Below are positions 1-12,481 of a DNA stretch of 64,000 nt, piece after piece; position 1 is the stretch's first letter, and the number at the start of each line of letters is the position of its first letter. Position numbers and translations under genes: made by a program. The notes below the pieces were generated by a model. It had not been told where the DNA came from, ran no database searches, and saw nothing but the letters and a program-made list of their open reading frames with translations. The stretch is from Imbricaverruca yamaguchii (lineage: Eukaryota; Arthropoda; Thecostraca; Neoverrucidae), in NCBI GenBank assembly GCA_034440575.1, contig JAOTOL010001149.1, positions 227,001 to 291,000 of the forward strand. Direction: 5' to 3'.

Positions 1-620
1 TGTAGTAGTCCTTTAGTACGGTTGCCACCTCTCTGTACCATATATTTGATGACAATAGTTAATGTTCTCAAGGTCAAATGAGGTTGACCGATCAGCCGTC
101 GCCAGGACGCCTGCGAGGTCTTTGTGGAGGCCGGCCAGGAAGACGATTTTAACCCCAGCAGCTCATATGTTTACCAACAGGCGTTACACGTTTGCTCCGC
201 GTGCGATGCGATTATCAATATGAAACGAGTCAGAAGATTTTATTACAATATCCCTGCCCGTGCGTGGGATTTCGTCGAAAGCCAGGCGAGATGGATGGAT
301 TCCCACCTTTCGCCTGCGGTGCGCGTGTTAGAGCAATTTTGCTTAATTCGGTCCCATTTACCAGTTCATTACTCCATCCCGTACTACCTCTCATCAAGCC
401 GGTTTCCTGGTCACTTTGCGTCGTCACCTTGTCCATTTCCACTCTCGTGTCAGATTGTCAATATTTGTTTACATGTTGAGTTGCTCACATTCACGTAAAA
501 GCTGTAATATATGATGCATTAGAACTTTTGCCTTATTTCTTCATGTGTTTGCAATGACAATAGCTAGATTCAAAAACATCTCCGTGAAAGCAAATTTCGT
601 CGACATTGTCGATGGATTGG
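1..620. other. Unassigned sequence at window start
   Basis: No domain, repeat or RNA gene is recognised. Open frames of up to 124 codons occur on the plus strand but have no recognisable motif and overlap each other in different frames, so I treat them as chance. If the Ig/FN3 gene whose exons end at 28188 continues on the minus strand, this could be deep intron or downstream sequence. Confidence 0.4.
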
Positions 621-627
621 GAAGGTT

Positions 628-635
628 TTGATGTA

Positions 636-689
<54 letters not shown>

Positions 690-719
690 GATAGATATAT
701 CGATATACATATAGATATA

Positions 720-785
<66 letters not shown>

Positions 786-890
786 TACAAACGCATTTAC
801 ACATCACCACACCACATACCTCACACCACACATCACACACTCATCAAACACATACGCATACACACACACACACACACACACAACACCACA
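628..890. repeat. (TA)n microsatellite followed by CA-rich tract
   Basis: An interrupted (TA)n run with occasional G and C covers about 640-790, followed by a CA-rich stretch that becomes a clean (CA)n run near 860-882. The tyrosine/isoleucine open frames over it are artefacts of the dinucleotide repeat. Length is likely polymorphic. Confidence 0.95.
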
Positions 891-1387
891 CCGTTGCAGC
901 CATTTAATCTGGTAAACATTCCAGGTTGCAACAAATTAGCTTGTCCTTGTTCCATACTTTTTTTTCTCTGAAAAGCACGCCTTGATGCTGGAAAGCGTAT
1001 TGCACTGGCCCCATGGGACATTATTGTTGCTCGCATGCTGCAATTCAACACACAACTATGGCATTAAATCCTGCTCAGTCTTCCATTAGTTAAAGGTGGT
1101 TTCGCACAAAGAATGTCTGAGCTACATGTCGTGCTGAAGCAATATGAGCAAACATTTTTATGGCAAAATAGTTGGATGGCATACGGGTGAAGAAATGTTT
1201 TATCCCCACGGAAATCTGAATATGCCCTTTGCAATACAGTGCACAACATATACAATACAGAATAATATATCACGCAACATATGCCTATCGCCCAAAACTT
1301 GTGATTCTCCATTAAATAGGTGTAATTTATTTAAGCAACTAATCAACTTGTCAGTGTAACTGAATAAAGCCAGCCAGTGCCTCTTCT

Positions 1388-1492
1388 CGACTTACCGCCC
1401 AAGTGGTGCAGTTGATTAGGGCGCTGTACCGCACCAGTCCCCCCTGCCTGTGCGGGATTGGGTTCGGGTCGCTTCATCTGCTCGCTTTTTTG
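1388..1492 (+). mobile_element. Possible tRNA-derived SINE remnant
   Basis: The segment has AAGTGGTGCAG followed by TTAGGGCGCTG, like the box A region of tRNA-derived SINEs, and about 55 bases later GGGTTCGGGTCGC, a diverged box B. The spacing and order fit a tRNA-like head. No clear tail or target-site duplication is visible, and box B departs from GGTTCGAATCC. On the minus strand the same stretch contains a good donor-like GGTAAGTC, so part of an exon is an alternative reading. Confidence 0.35.
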
Positions 1493-1499
1493 CTCCCGG

Positions 1500-2840
1500 A
1501 CGGGAGGATCAGTTGGCAATTGGCACGATAAGGTCGAGAGCGAGGTACCGGTTGGCCGTGTCGTTGTATTAACAGCACGTGAAGCGTTTTGCCCATTTTC
1601 TACTGTAAGACTGAAATTCATGGATCGGGTGTTGAGGCGCGGGGTTCACGCAACAAGCTCTGCTTAGCAATTGGATCCTGGTTTAAAAGCCATCCCAGCA
1701 AGAATTCGAACTACATTTCTGAAAAGTATAGATGTTGGACATGCCAGTGTTATTTTTGGGCCGCATACTGCTTCATTTACATCATGAACATCCCAGTTCC
1801 TTTCACTGCACCTTACCAATCCAGCTTCCAGCCTTTCCAGCTCATTCTGTGTTGCCGGAGTTAGGAATCTGCCGATATGAATTGTTGATTGTCGATAGGA
1901 GTCCATGGTGGCCTGCTCGTTGAACTGCCAATGTTGTTTGGCCTACTGAGGAAAGCAAGGCGGGAACAGCGTGTTTATCACTTCATGGCTGTAGGGAAAT
2001 TTTTCACCTATGGCTTGAACACTTGTTCGTGGTGAAACTGTCACGCAACGCATAACTGCGAAGCGGCGCAGCCTACCAGTAATTATTGGTGTGGAGCGGC
2101 ACAGCCTATGCTCCTAGCAGCAAACCATAGTTTAAGTTCCTCTGCAACACCTTATTGCAAGAGAGTATGCTACACATAAAAGTGTTCGTCGTAGCAAGTA
2201 TGGCCACGAACAGAGATCGGCAGACTGTCTCGGCGTGCAGAATCGCTCGACAGCGTCCTCATCTTGTCGGCCGTCGGGAGGCCGATGAACATTGCTTCTG
2301 GCTTGCTTACAGTTGTATCTGTATGCTGTTGTATTTGTATACATCGGCGCACACAATAATAATGGCGCCGAATTCAACGATCCGTTCGCCCTTGACGATC
2401 GGATATGATCCAAGCTAAAACAGTCGTGATTATTACGAACTGGTAGCGTCCCAAATGCAAGATGCAATTAGCGCAGTCACGCATCGGTGTATTCTACATA
2501 TGCGACGTCACAGAAATGTTTACGAATTACAAGAACAAAATGAGGCACTCTGAGGTGCTTCTTTGAATTATTTAATTACGTTACTGATTTTAAAACAAAA
2601 TGAATGTTACCAGTGTCTTTAAAATAAATATTACTAGTGAAACTGAAAAAAATAAGGTATGTTCTAATCTGTAACTTGTCCATTTCGATGGTCTTACGTA
2701 CGCACCGTTCGCTAGCTGTTAACTTCGATAATCGGGACACACCGTTCACAACCTGTATTTACGTCGACTGTCACAAGGTGTATTTCCGTTGACTATCACA
2801 AGGTGTATTCCCGTCATCCCGAGACAGGTATAAGGACATA
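1500..2840. other. Unassigned non-repetitive sequence
   Basis: Mixed composition with a GC-richer patch near 2190-2300 and an AT-rich stretch at 2520-2680. No protein domain, RNA gene or repeat was recognised. Short open frames on both strands overlap without codon-like regularity. Confidence 0.4.
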
Positions 2841-2847
2841 GACGACA

Positions 2848-3726
<879 letters not shown>

Positions 3727-3907
3727 GACAAGCAACAGATGAGAGATGTTAGCGATCAGTTTCCTCCGTGCCGGAGCCAACTAAGATTGGTCGGTCTTGG
3801 TAGCTAAATCTTAGCACCAGAACGGACGATCCAATCACCCATACAGCTTCAGACAAGCCAGCAATTCGGATAAATGTACGCATAATCTACACGCAGACTA
3901 CAAGGGG

Positions 3908-5600
3908 ATGCGTTCAGCTACCGGCATTCAGCCCAACCTCTCTCGAAGGTCAGAGAGGTGGTCAAACTTTCGTCGGTCAAAAATTACTCGTGCGCAACAT
4001 TTCTGTATTGTTGAATTATGCCCAAACCAGATTTTGTGTCATCGCCGAGTACCGAAATGCAGTATCAGCCCGATGAGAGTACCCATGCATCGGCGACTGA
4101 AGAGACCAACATGTGTGCCCCATGTGTGTCTTGTGAAATGTGTAACCGAGGTTCTTCACCTCGTCACTGGCTTAAAGATATTGCTTGAATTGCTTGAGAG
4201 AACCCATACCACCTCCATCTCGAAGCGATGCTCGAAGCGCGTCAACATACTCCGTGCACTCGCAGGCACAGACTGGGGCAGAGACAGGAAAACACTACTG
4301 CGATTGTACACGACAATCATACGACCCATCCTAGAATACAACAGGAGCATTTCAGCCACCATTTCAGAAGGTCAGAGTCGAAAGTTAGAAACCATCCAAA
4401 ACAGTTGCATCAGAGCAGCCACAGGTTCCTTCAGCACCACACAGATAGCCAGCCTTCTGGTGGACTCAACAGCCCCCACTCCACTTCAGGGGGTCACAAT
4501 AGCGGTGCCGCTACATCAAAATCAGATCTATTAAAAAATCATCCGGCACAGCAGCAATGCAGCTTTACGCTTACATACATCAGTCAAATTGCCACGGCTC
4601 TCTCATATCTTAACCTCGCAATGCCATCCACTGCAATTCGATCGCTCACTAGTCTATTCTGGACTTTCAGTCAACCGAAGGTCGAGCACTTGTTCTCGGA
4701 GAAGAAATCCACCATAACATCGACGGAAGTTCTTGGGATCTTCCACAAGTTTCCCGATGACCACAACCACAAATCACTCGTATTCACGGATGGGTCGAAA
4801 AACGTGGCTGAGGTAGGTATCGGCACCACTGGACCAGATCTCAGACTTCCCAAGCGTCTACCGGATAACTTCTCCATCTATTCCGCTGAATCAATGGCCA
4901 TTCTGACCGCTATCTCCATCCTCATGAAGCGTAAAGCTAGAAATGTCGTAATTTGCTCAGACTCCAAATCCGTCCTCCAGTTAATTAGCAACACCCACGA
5001 CCATCCACATCACGTCATTGAAAGAATCCAACAAATCGTGGCCCATAACGTAAACCTTAACTTTTCCTTCCCCTGGATTCCGGCCCACGCAAACATCCTC
5101 GGTAATGAAGAAGCAGGCGGACTTGCAAAGCAAGTCTTAGGATTGAACACTTACCCTAGCGTGGAATATTCGGTAGAGGATTGCAAAGCACTCCTACAAC
5201 GCCACATTCGCCAACATCAGCAGAACACGCGGACCCAAGACACTCAACAGAGCATAAATCCAGCCACACCCACCAATCAACCCAACGATAGGCACATGGA
5301 ACACATCAAATCAACATCACCAACAAAAAGAGGTCATCCTCACTAGACTTAGAACTGGTTGCACAAAACTAACACAGCCTCGATTAGAGGATGGCCAACA
5401 CACAACACCTCACTGTGACACCTGCAACACCACGTTTAGCACAGACCACATCCTGCTAGATTTAGCTCTCCTCAAAGACAACCACGTGAGGCATTCTGCC
5501 AGAGAGGGGGTATCACCATACCGATTACATCGCTTCTCGGTGACAAACAACCAGCGCTCCTTCATTTGCTATTTGCATATCTGTATGCCACGCAACTAGC
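3908..5600 (+). pseudogene. Decayed non-LTR retrotransposon: RT thumb, RNase H, C-terminal finger
   Basis: The remains of one ORF2-type polyprotein lie in three frames. Around 4190-4450 is an RT C-terminal/thumb segment with the motif ILRALAGTDWGRDRKTLL followed by IRPILEY and ETIQNSCIRAATG. After a frame change near 4510 comes a ribonuclease H domain at about 4770-5150, with FTDGSKN, an SAESMAIL glutamate, ICSDSKSVLQ and a WIPAHANILGNEEA block. These match the Asp-Glu-Asp-His order of RNase H. After a stop near 5346 a second frame change continues into LTRLRTGCTKLT and a CDTC half finger. The later finger cysteine is missing (HILLDLALL). An internal RNase H suggests the I/LOA/R1 side of non-LTR elements. 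The RT catalytic core and the endonuclease are absent, so this is a 5'-truncated dead copy. Confidence 0.85.
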
Positions 5601-6340
5601 AGGAGCACTTTAGGCACCACGCCACCAACACTCACATCAATTTGCAATACATGGCCGCAAAACACTCGTAGGAAACACGTAAATAGCCATCCCAGCATGT
5701 CGTCGGACGTGCATGCGACCGGTTTGCTTCCCAGTTACGAATAATTGGCTACATAGCGGTGCCGTCGGAGGTAGATGAGGCGACTTCCTTCAGGAAAACG
5801 TAAAAACTAAAACAAAAATCAAAATTAACAAAACGTAAAACACTACCCGGATGAGCCATCTCATGTAGATGAGCCCATTTGTCTTACAAATAATAACGTA
5901 AACGGCTACCCAGAGGTACAGAGGGTGTAGCAGAGGCGAATTGCAAAACACCGTATTAACCCAACTGACAACCCTGCACGCATGCTCAGACTAACCCGCT
6001 ACCAACAACTAACACGCGGCGACCGGCATGATAGGCGGTGTAGACAATTACCTCCTTGCTCGCACGGTGAAGGTCTTCGATTCGGTGCTCTTCTATAACA
6101 GTAGGCTAAAGCCGGCACCCTGGCGAAATCAACTTCTCGCCACTCTCAAACCACCCCACCCCCACCCAAACTACAAATTATTTTGTGAAGCAGTAAAGTA
6201 AAATTATACCCATCTAGACATCAGGGAGATGTCCCGAACCCAGCCTTCAGCACTTAAAATATCACATAAACTATAACGTAAAATACCCTTAGCGTAAATA
6301 TTCACTTGCCTGCACCTTGAGCGCAAACATTTGCTTCAAC
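5600..6340. other. Possible 3' part of the non-LTR element, then unassigned
   Basis: No coding signal was recognised. The stretch directly follows the decayed ORF2 and may hold its 3' untranslated region. No poly(A) or simple terminal repeat was found to mark an end, and the sequence fades into the minus-strand retroelement fragment near 6350. Confidence 0.35.
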
Positions 6341-6360
6341 AGACATGCAACGTACTCACA

Positions 6361-7494
6361 TTAAAGGCGGCCCAAATGACCTTTATGGTCCGGCACGCCT
6401 ACAAAATCACTCGCGCCCTGCTTAAAAGATTGTTTGATATTTCGGAAGGTTGCTCGCATTTTTGGGACGTTGCGCAGATTTTGGTGGCTTCCGAAAACGA
6501 TCAGCTGGGTTTTGTCCGCGTTGACCTTGAGAGCATTCGCGCGGAACCATTCGCTGAACAGGGAACGGGAAGTTTCCACACGCGAGGTCAATTGTTGAAT
6601 CTCACCATTTTTGCATGTAGCGAGGATCTGAGTGTCGTCCACATATTAGGCTAGCTCGGCCCCGGAGCCGAACATCGCAAGCTCTCTCGCAAAAACCGCA
6701 AGCGGTAGTGGTTCAAGGGCTGACCGCTGGACACATCAGTTGGTGGTGGTGACGTCTTAGTCTGACCGGTAGAATATGTCACAACTACACTCTGGGTGCG
6801 ACCGTATGGATGTGCGAAGAAACAGGTGTTGGCGACTCCATGGAGTTGTAATTTGCGGAGGAGTATTTGATGGTCAACAATGTTGAAGCACCTACATAAA
6901 TCGAGAAGAAACTCGAGGGTGGTTTTCCCCTTGTCAGTGGCGAAAAGCGGTTGTGGCCGAGACTCCCACCAGCGCGGTTTCTGTCAGGTGGTATGTGTGT
7001 GTGTGTGTGTGTGTGGAGCCGGGGGAGCCGTGCTGGGATGATGAGAGATGGTTGCCGGAGAGATAGTAGTGGATATGCTGTTGTATTACACACCACTTTG
7101 GTGATGACCAGAATTACTGATATGGGCCAAAATTTCCATGGGTCTGATGGGTCGACTGAGTTATGGATGGGGTGGATAATGTAGTATTTCCAGTAGTCGG
7201 GGACGTCGGATTGGTGAGAGAGGTGTTGACACCATATAGGATGACGTCACCGATAACTGGGAAAGCGGACTTGAGTGTCCGAATGAAACGGCCATTACAG
7301 ACGCGTGCATCGGTGCTTCGCATATCAGCGAACGGGCGCCGTAGCGTTCCTAAGCCGACAGGGGGTGCATCAAAGGCGCAGGACCCGATACGGAGGAGAC
7401 GGCAGACAGCATCAGGTCCCACTGGCTGACAGGCAATCTCAGACGCCACTGCGCTGTGGAGAATATTGCGATTGAGCATGAATAATTCAGGCAT
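6361..7494 (-). pseudogene. Decayed non-LTR reverse transcriptase, CR1/jockey-like
   Basis: Read on the minus strand, this is a run of RT motifs broken by stops and frame changes. Near 7380-7200 is a block resembling the N-terminal RT region. Near 7130-7090 is FWPISVILVITKVV, like the RPISxLPxxSK motif, followed by HYYLSGNHL. At 6880-6790 is FLLDLCRCFNIVDHQILL then KLQLHGVANTCFF, a clear relative of LxDLSKAFDxVDHxxLLxKL. At about 6640 is YVDDTQIL, the catalytic YxDD box, with a stop one codon upstream. It is followed by FRANALKVNADKTQ, the NxxKT thumb motif. A (GT)n run at 6993-7013 interrupts the middle. No RNase H or endonuclease is visible. The orientation is opposite to the element at 3908-5600, so this is a separate insertion. 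Confidence 0.85.
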
Positions 7495-7499
7495 GTTTT

Positions 7500-8009
7500 C
7501 GTGATTTCTTCACGTGTCTTGAGGGCTGCACATTATGTAAAAATGTTCGTGGCCTTCAGATATTGAGACTCATCTTAGCTGAATGCAAGACATCTGGTTA
7601 GGCATATTCGCTTAAAAGCAACCATTGCGGGATATCGGCCGCATATCCCAGGAGCACGCACAAATAAGTAGTACATTGGCTGCATTCAGCACTGAGATAC
7701 TGTTGATGTTCAAGTAAACAAGTTGATGATCTGACAGCCATCACTGTTGCGAGCATATCGATATGTAAACATCATTATTTCACTTAATCCTAGTGTCTTT
7801 AATTTAGTTTGGAGTCACATGTTCGGTAGTTTGAAAGCGTTTTCTGAAAATATTTAGAAAATCAACACAATTAAACGCGGGTAGGCGTAACGAAACACAT
7901 GCCATTTAATTCTGGGCATACGTGTGCGTGTGTGTGCATGGCCCAATCTGATTACGTTGCAAATATTTCGGATCCGACGAATTACTAAGTTCCAAACATG
8001 TCTCGGTTT
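7500..8009. other. Unassigned AT-leaning spacer
   Basis: The stretch between the minus-strand RT remnant and the first TTAA MITE has no recognised domain or repeat apart from a short GTGTGCGTGTGTG patch near 7922. Confidence 0.35.
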
Positions 8010-8854
8010 TTAACCCCGTTTCTTTCCGGTCTCTCACCCCGTTTCAGGGGGGGGGGGGGTTGAAGACCCCCTCTAAAAGTCAAACTAAGCATCGCACGAA
8101 AACGAAAGAGGTGTCATCGGAAAGCGCTCGACGAGTAGGGTCAGAGTCACCCTCCAAAACAATTTCACACAAGAAATGACATCACCAGGGGGCTAGATTT
8201 TCACGACTTGTCACGCCTTAAATTATGTTTTTGACTCTGGGGAGTTTATTTTGGGGATATATGAAACAACTAAGTTTATTTGGAATGAGAAAAGGACAGC
8301 GAAATCAGCCAGGACTATAATTTTCTAACCCCCCCCCCCCACAAAAAAAAAATGTAATATCAAAATTTTCAAGTTTTCAAGTTTTTTTAATTTCCATTTT
8401 CAATTGAGTAGAGAAGACCGGGAAACGTTGTTGGAAGTCAACTTGCCCTAATAAAAAATTATTACTGTAGCCAGAATCTTCTATTTGAACTGCAATTTGG
8501 GAAATACGCAAAATTTATATATAGTCAAAAACGAAAAAAGTGAAAAATTCCACTCGTACGTTTTGTTGCATCCGTAAAGATAAGCAAACGCTGAAAGTTT
8601 CATTAAAATATCTGCAACCGTTAAAGCAAGACAACTGGTTGAGCGTTTTTGGAGGTGACCTAACTTGACCTTGATTAACTCGTTGACCGTAGATGATCTG
8701 ACTTTAAATTTTTCGAATCAGCATGCCAAATTGATGTGAGAAAAGGTATGCCAAATTTTGGCGCGCTGCCGCGCGCCGTCCGTCCGCTATCCGCGAAAAA
8801 CCTCAGGGGGGAGGGTGGGAGGCGGTTGAAGACCCCCGAGACGAGACGGGTTAA
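8010..8854 (+). mobile_element. TTAA-ended MITE, family C copy 1
   Basis: Starts at TTAACCCCG and ends at CGAGACGGGTTAA. Close to each end is a G-run hairpin: GGGGTTGAAGACCCCC at the left and GGCGGTTGAAGACCCCC at the right. The body is AT-rich with long A and C homopolymers, and a cluster of TGACC/AGGTCA hexamers lies near 8655-8700. It aligns by eye over its whole length with 43082-43940 and, inverted, with 61918-62764. No transposase is encoded. TTAA flanks suggest mobilisation by a piggyBac-type enzyme, which is an inference. An open frame at 8736-8963 runs out of the element and is not taken as a gene. Confidence 0.75.
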
Positions 8855-9076
8855 CGTGCCACGCGGTCTGCTGAAGCAAGACAGTGCGTGCCCGAGGACC
8901 CTCCCTCTACGTCACAAGCGATCAGCCAATGGGCGATATTCAATTAGACATGATAATAGGTAGGCAATTTGCTACGAACGAAAGGAAACACAGCTAGCAG
9001 ACGATGGAGTTAGCTGCGGACCGCTTGGATCCTTGCTCTGATCATGTCCTGCAGGAGAGCCGCGCTATTTGAGCAC

Positions 9077-9365
9077 TTAACACGCGCACGTCCGGGGGCG
9101 GGGCAGATATCCGTCCCCCCGCGGTTTTCCTAATTTTCCGACATCCTAATCGAGTTAGCAAGGCCACACCTGGCATGGCTGCTCATTAATCTTTTCCGCA
9201 TATCCTCATATATTTGTAACGCTGGGTCATCTTAGGTCAGGTCACTAGGTCAGGCGAAGTGACCCAACTACACTCGGAGTTCTAGGTGGCATAACTTCCA
9301 CAATAATTGGGCGATATATTTCAAACTTATAACACGTCATGATCTCACCAAGGACCATAATATAC

Positions 9366-9464
<99 letters not shown>

Positions 9465-10174
9465 GCTTTTTTCGTAGCATTGACCTGAGGTCAGGTCGCG
9501 GCCATTACTTCCTCATTTTAGGGCTATGGTAAAATAAAATAAAAATGTTCCTGGTTACATATTTGCTCTCGGAATTACATCACAATGGTTGTGGCTTGTA
9601 GTTTGAAGCTATGCCCAATGCTACCGCTGACATTTTTGCTAAGTGTCCTCACCAAGGTCATCTGAGGTCATCTGAGATCAATGGCACATTTCTGCGCATT
9701 ATATCACACTGTATTGAGCTAGAAGCCTGAACTTACCGTCATTGTGCCTGTATCGCAAAGCTGTGTCGATTGATGCATTACATGCCCTCCCTAGGCTACT
9801 TCATGGCCTTAACCTGAGGTCATATTTTCGGTTGACCTGATCTTAAATCACGCAGCCCATTGTCGATAGCACATTTCAAGGATTGTCGAATATCATTCGC
9901 CGCTTGTTTCAATTTGTTGCAGGTCCTGAGATATGTGTCAATATCTGAGAGTCCCACCCGATCTGGTCGAATTTGACCTATGATGACCCGGTGTCCTGAA
10001 TATTGACCTGAACGAAACAATGACCGAAACACTTTCGATAGAGCCTGTCATCAGCCGTCCAACGCCGTTTCCGTTTGTCGCTAGTTAGCGTAGTTCTAGA
10101 GATCTTAGGGGGTGTAGACATCTACCCCCCGGATATGCGAAGTTGGCGCGAACCGCCGGACGTGCGAGTGTTAA
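9077..10174 (+). mobile_element. TTAA-ended MITE, family A copy 1
   Basis: Bounded by TTAA at 9077-9080 and 10171-10174. The termini CACGCGCACGTCCGG and CCGGACGTGCGAGTG are inverted repeats with one mismatch over 15 bases. A GC-rich hairpin (GGGGCAGATATC with a C-rich partner) lies just inside the left end. The body holds many AGGTCA/TGACCT hexamers, including a perfect TGACCTGAGGTCA at 9481-9493, and a (TA)n run at about 9366-9460 that is absent from the copy at 37726-38735. It encodes nothing recognisable. Confidence 0.8.
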
Positions 10175-10295
10175 ATAGCCGACGTGGCATCTCTTCGCCT
10201 TCCCTCAGAAAGACGTTTTTTTTTTCTCAGGAAGAGTTGAGCCAGACTTTCCAGTGCATAGATGTACCGGCAAACAGGTGCCAGATTTATATACC

Positions 10296-10467
10296 TAAAT
10301 GTACGCACATTGGTCTATACGTACGTTTCCTCTTGTATACTTTAACGCGTACGTACTGCTACGTTTGCGTACATTTGTGTCTACTTACATTTGCGCATAC
10401 GTACATTTGAGCTCACATACTTTTGCGCATACGTACATTTGCGCTCACTTACTTTTGTGCTTACTGG
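10296..10467 (+). repeat. Left 16-bp tandem array flanking the palindrome
   Basis: Degenerate then clear 16-base units of the type TTTGCGCATACGTACA, best seen at 10387-10460. The unit matches the longer array at 16481-16915 and lies in the same strand orientation, although the sequences between the two arrays are mirror-inverted. Confidence 0.8.
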
Positions 10468-11027
10468 GTTGGTCCGGTTTGCCCAATTTTTGCCAAAATC
10501 GATAGCAGCTACCCCTCATTTTATGCATTTTGGGCCCCTGAACACGATGGAAGCATCAGAAGTGAAAATTTCTCACATCTTTTGATGACCCCGGCCACTT
10601 GAAGATTTTGGCTGGGACCAAATTTTGGACATTTCTGCATCTCATAAACGGACTGGTGGGAAAATGAGTCCGCTTGAACATTACATCGTCGAAGCAATTC
10701 ATTTTTTGCCATTTGACACCGTTTCCAAGATTCTAGCTGTCTTACCACCACATATTTCGTCTTCTGAAGTATGGAAGTGAGCGGTTCCCTGGGCTGCCAA
10801 GAGATGGCAGGCCTAGCGAGCCCGGCTGCCGTCCAAAAAGGTTATGACTGACTCGTTTGTACTTTCCACCAAGCGTGGTTTGGCGTCTTGATGCACTGAT
10901 ACCGTCTCAACTAATTGATCGTTTATTTTATGTGAATTATAGATGCAAATACACAAAAATGGTAAATGATTCTACAGTGAAATAATCACACATATTGGTT
11001 GAAAAGAGGTGGTACTGCGCAGAACAT
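10468..11027 (+). repeat. Foldback element, outer arm A (left)
   Basis: This non-coding arm is the reverse complement of 15916-16480. The match starts at GTTGGTCC next to the 16-bp array and ends at AGAACAT. By eye the two copies differ at roughly one base in eight or nine, with small indels, clearly more than the inner arms do. Open frames inside are short and not conserved between the copies. Confidence 0.85.
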
Positions 11028-11596
11028 GATGTCCATGATATTAGCAACGCATTCGCATTCGCATTCAGCATCCTATTCGCATACTCTCCGAATTCGTTCA
11101 TTTTTTCAGGATATGATCTTCGTCACTTGCAAAAGTAAGGCGAACGACGATTCTTCAGTAGGACGAGCGGTTCGACCTCCAGAGGTCCAGAGAGGTCACT
11201 CGGGTCAAAAACGGTGTACCGTATAAAATTCGAAGTATTTCACTTAGCCGAATGATTCCAACACCTAGATGTCCGCTGTCCATCAAAGTGGCAGCACATC
11301 GAATTACGTAAACTTCAATGTCACGATTTGACCTCAGGTCACCGAAATTGGTTTTACTTATGTACTATATCTATTTGCGGGGTACCGAATAAAATCATGG
11401 TGACTCATTGCAAATGCCTGGTTTTTACAGGTCATAGTCTACATAGCACGTACATAGAGCACATGAATCAAGGTGACCCATTGTGGCCACTGATTCATCA
11501 CCATTCGCCAAAAATGCCCCAAAAAATGGCACTATACCAAATTCTTGTGTACCCGATATTTTCCGCAAAATTTTACTTGCCACGACGAAAAAACAC
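11028..11596 (+). repeat. Foldback element, inner arm B (left)
   Basis: 569 bases that are nearly identical, reverse-complemented, to 14050-14618, which is exactly as long; I count only a handful of differences. It contains TGACCTCAGGTCA at 11329-11341, GGTACCGAATAAAA-type boxes and a CATTCG-rich stretch near 11047-11075. The open frame at 11328-11786 crosses from the arm into the core and has an equivalent in the mirror arm only because the arms are copies, so it is not taken as a gene. Confidence 0.9.
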
Positions 11597-12481
11597 GTCG
11601 AATAATCGTCCACCGAGCAAGGATGCAGCACGTCCGAGCATGTGTTCGTCAGTGCAAGCGTTTGACCTCAGGTCAGGTTTTATGAAATTCAGAAAAAGAA
11701 AGTGGTCCACTTGGGTACCGTATGTGGGCCAAGCAAAGCATTCAATGTGGACTATCTCAACACTGATGCATGCACTAGCAACATAAGAAGCAGCACACTG
11801 CGTGACCTGACCTCTATCGATGACGCATTTCATCAGGTACAACTAGCGTCCTATTCAACAACGCATTCAGAAACCAATTAACCAATATTCTCCGATTCGT
11901 GTGAAAATTTGACACAACCTTCGCAGACATTTCCGTACATGCATCCCGGAACCATTTTCTGCTACGACGAACCGTTTTGCCTTCAGAGGCGAAAAGGTCA
12001 GCGAGGTCAAATCTGGGGTACCGCATAACTTCCCTGATATTTCACTTATTGGGATCATTCAAACGCTTGTGCAACCGCTATCACGGTGGCATGCAGCACA
12101 CCAAGTCAACTGGTCACTCGAACCCACCATTTGACCTCAGGTCAACGAAGATTTGAACGTTACACCCTATGGGAATATCACGGTGTACCGAATAAAACTT
12201 TCATAAATACATTTATCGGATCGATATTAGCGTCGAATAATCGTCCACCGAGCAAGGATGCAGCACATCCGAGCATGTGTTCGTCAGTGCAAGCGTTTGA
12301 CCTCAGGTCAGGTTTTATGAAATTCAGAAAAAGAAAGTGGTGCACTTGGGTACCGTATGTGGGCCAAGCAAAGCATTCAATGTGGACTATCTCAACACTG
12401 ATGCATGCACTAGCAACATAAGAAGCAGCACACTGCGTGACCTGACCTCTATCGATGACGCATTTCATCAGGTACAACTAC
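11597..12481 (+). repeat. Foldback core: 1.4 forward copies of a 635-bp unit
   Basis: A full unit (about 11602-12236) is followed by a partial second one that breaks off at 12481. Each unit is built from diverged blocks of roughly 110-170 bases. The blocks tend to carry GCAGCAC, then TGACCTCAGGTCA, then GGTACCG with ATAAAA, which suggests an older short tandem repeat amplified as a higher-order unit. ORFs such as 12086-12421 recur with each unit but show no domain. Confidence 0.85.

Noticed and set aside
533..971. Several Tyr/Ile-rich frames on both strands
   Set aside because: They are translations of (TA)n and (CA)n microsatellites.
1343..1667. Minus-strand exon ending at a GGTAAGTC donor
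   Set aside because: A short stretch between a possible acceptor and this donor exists but does not resemble the missing FN3 half. The plus-strand tRNA-like boxes explain the sequence better.
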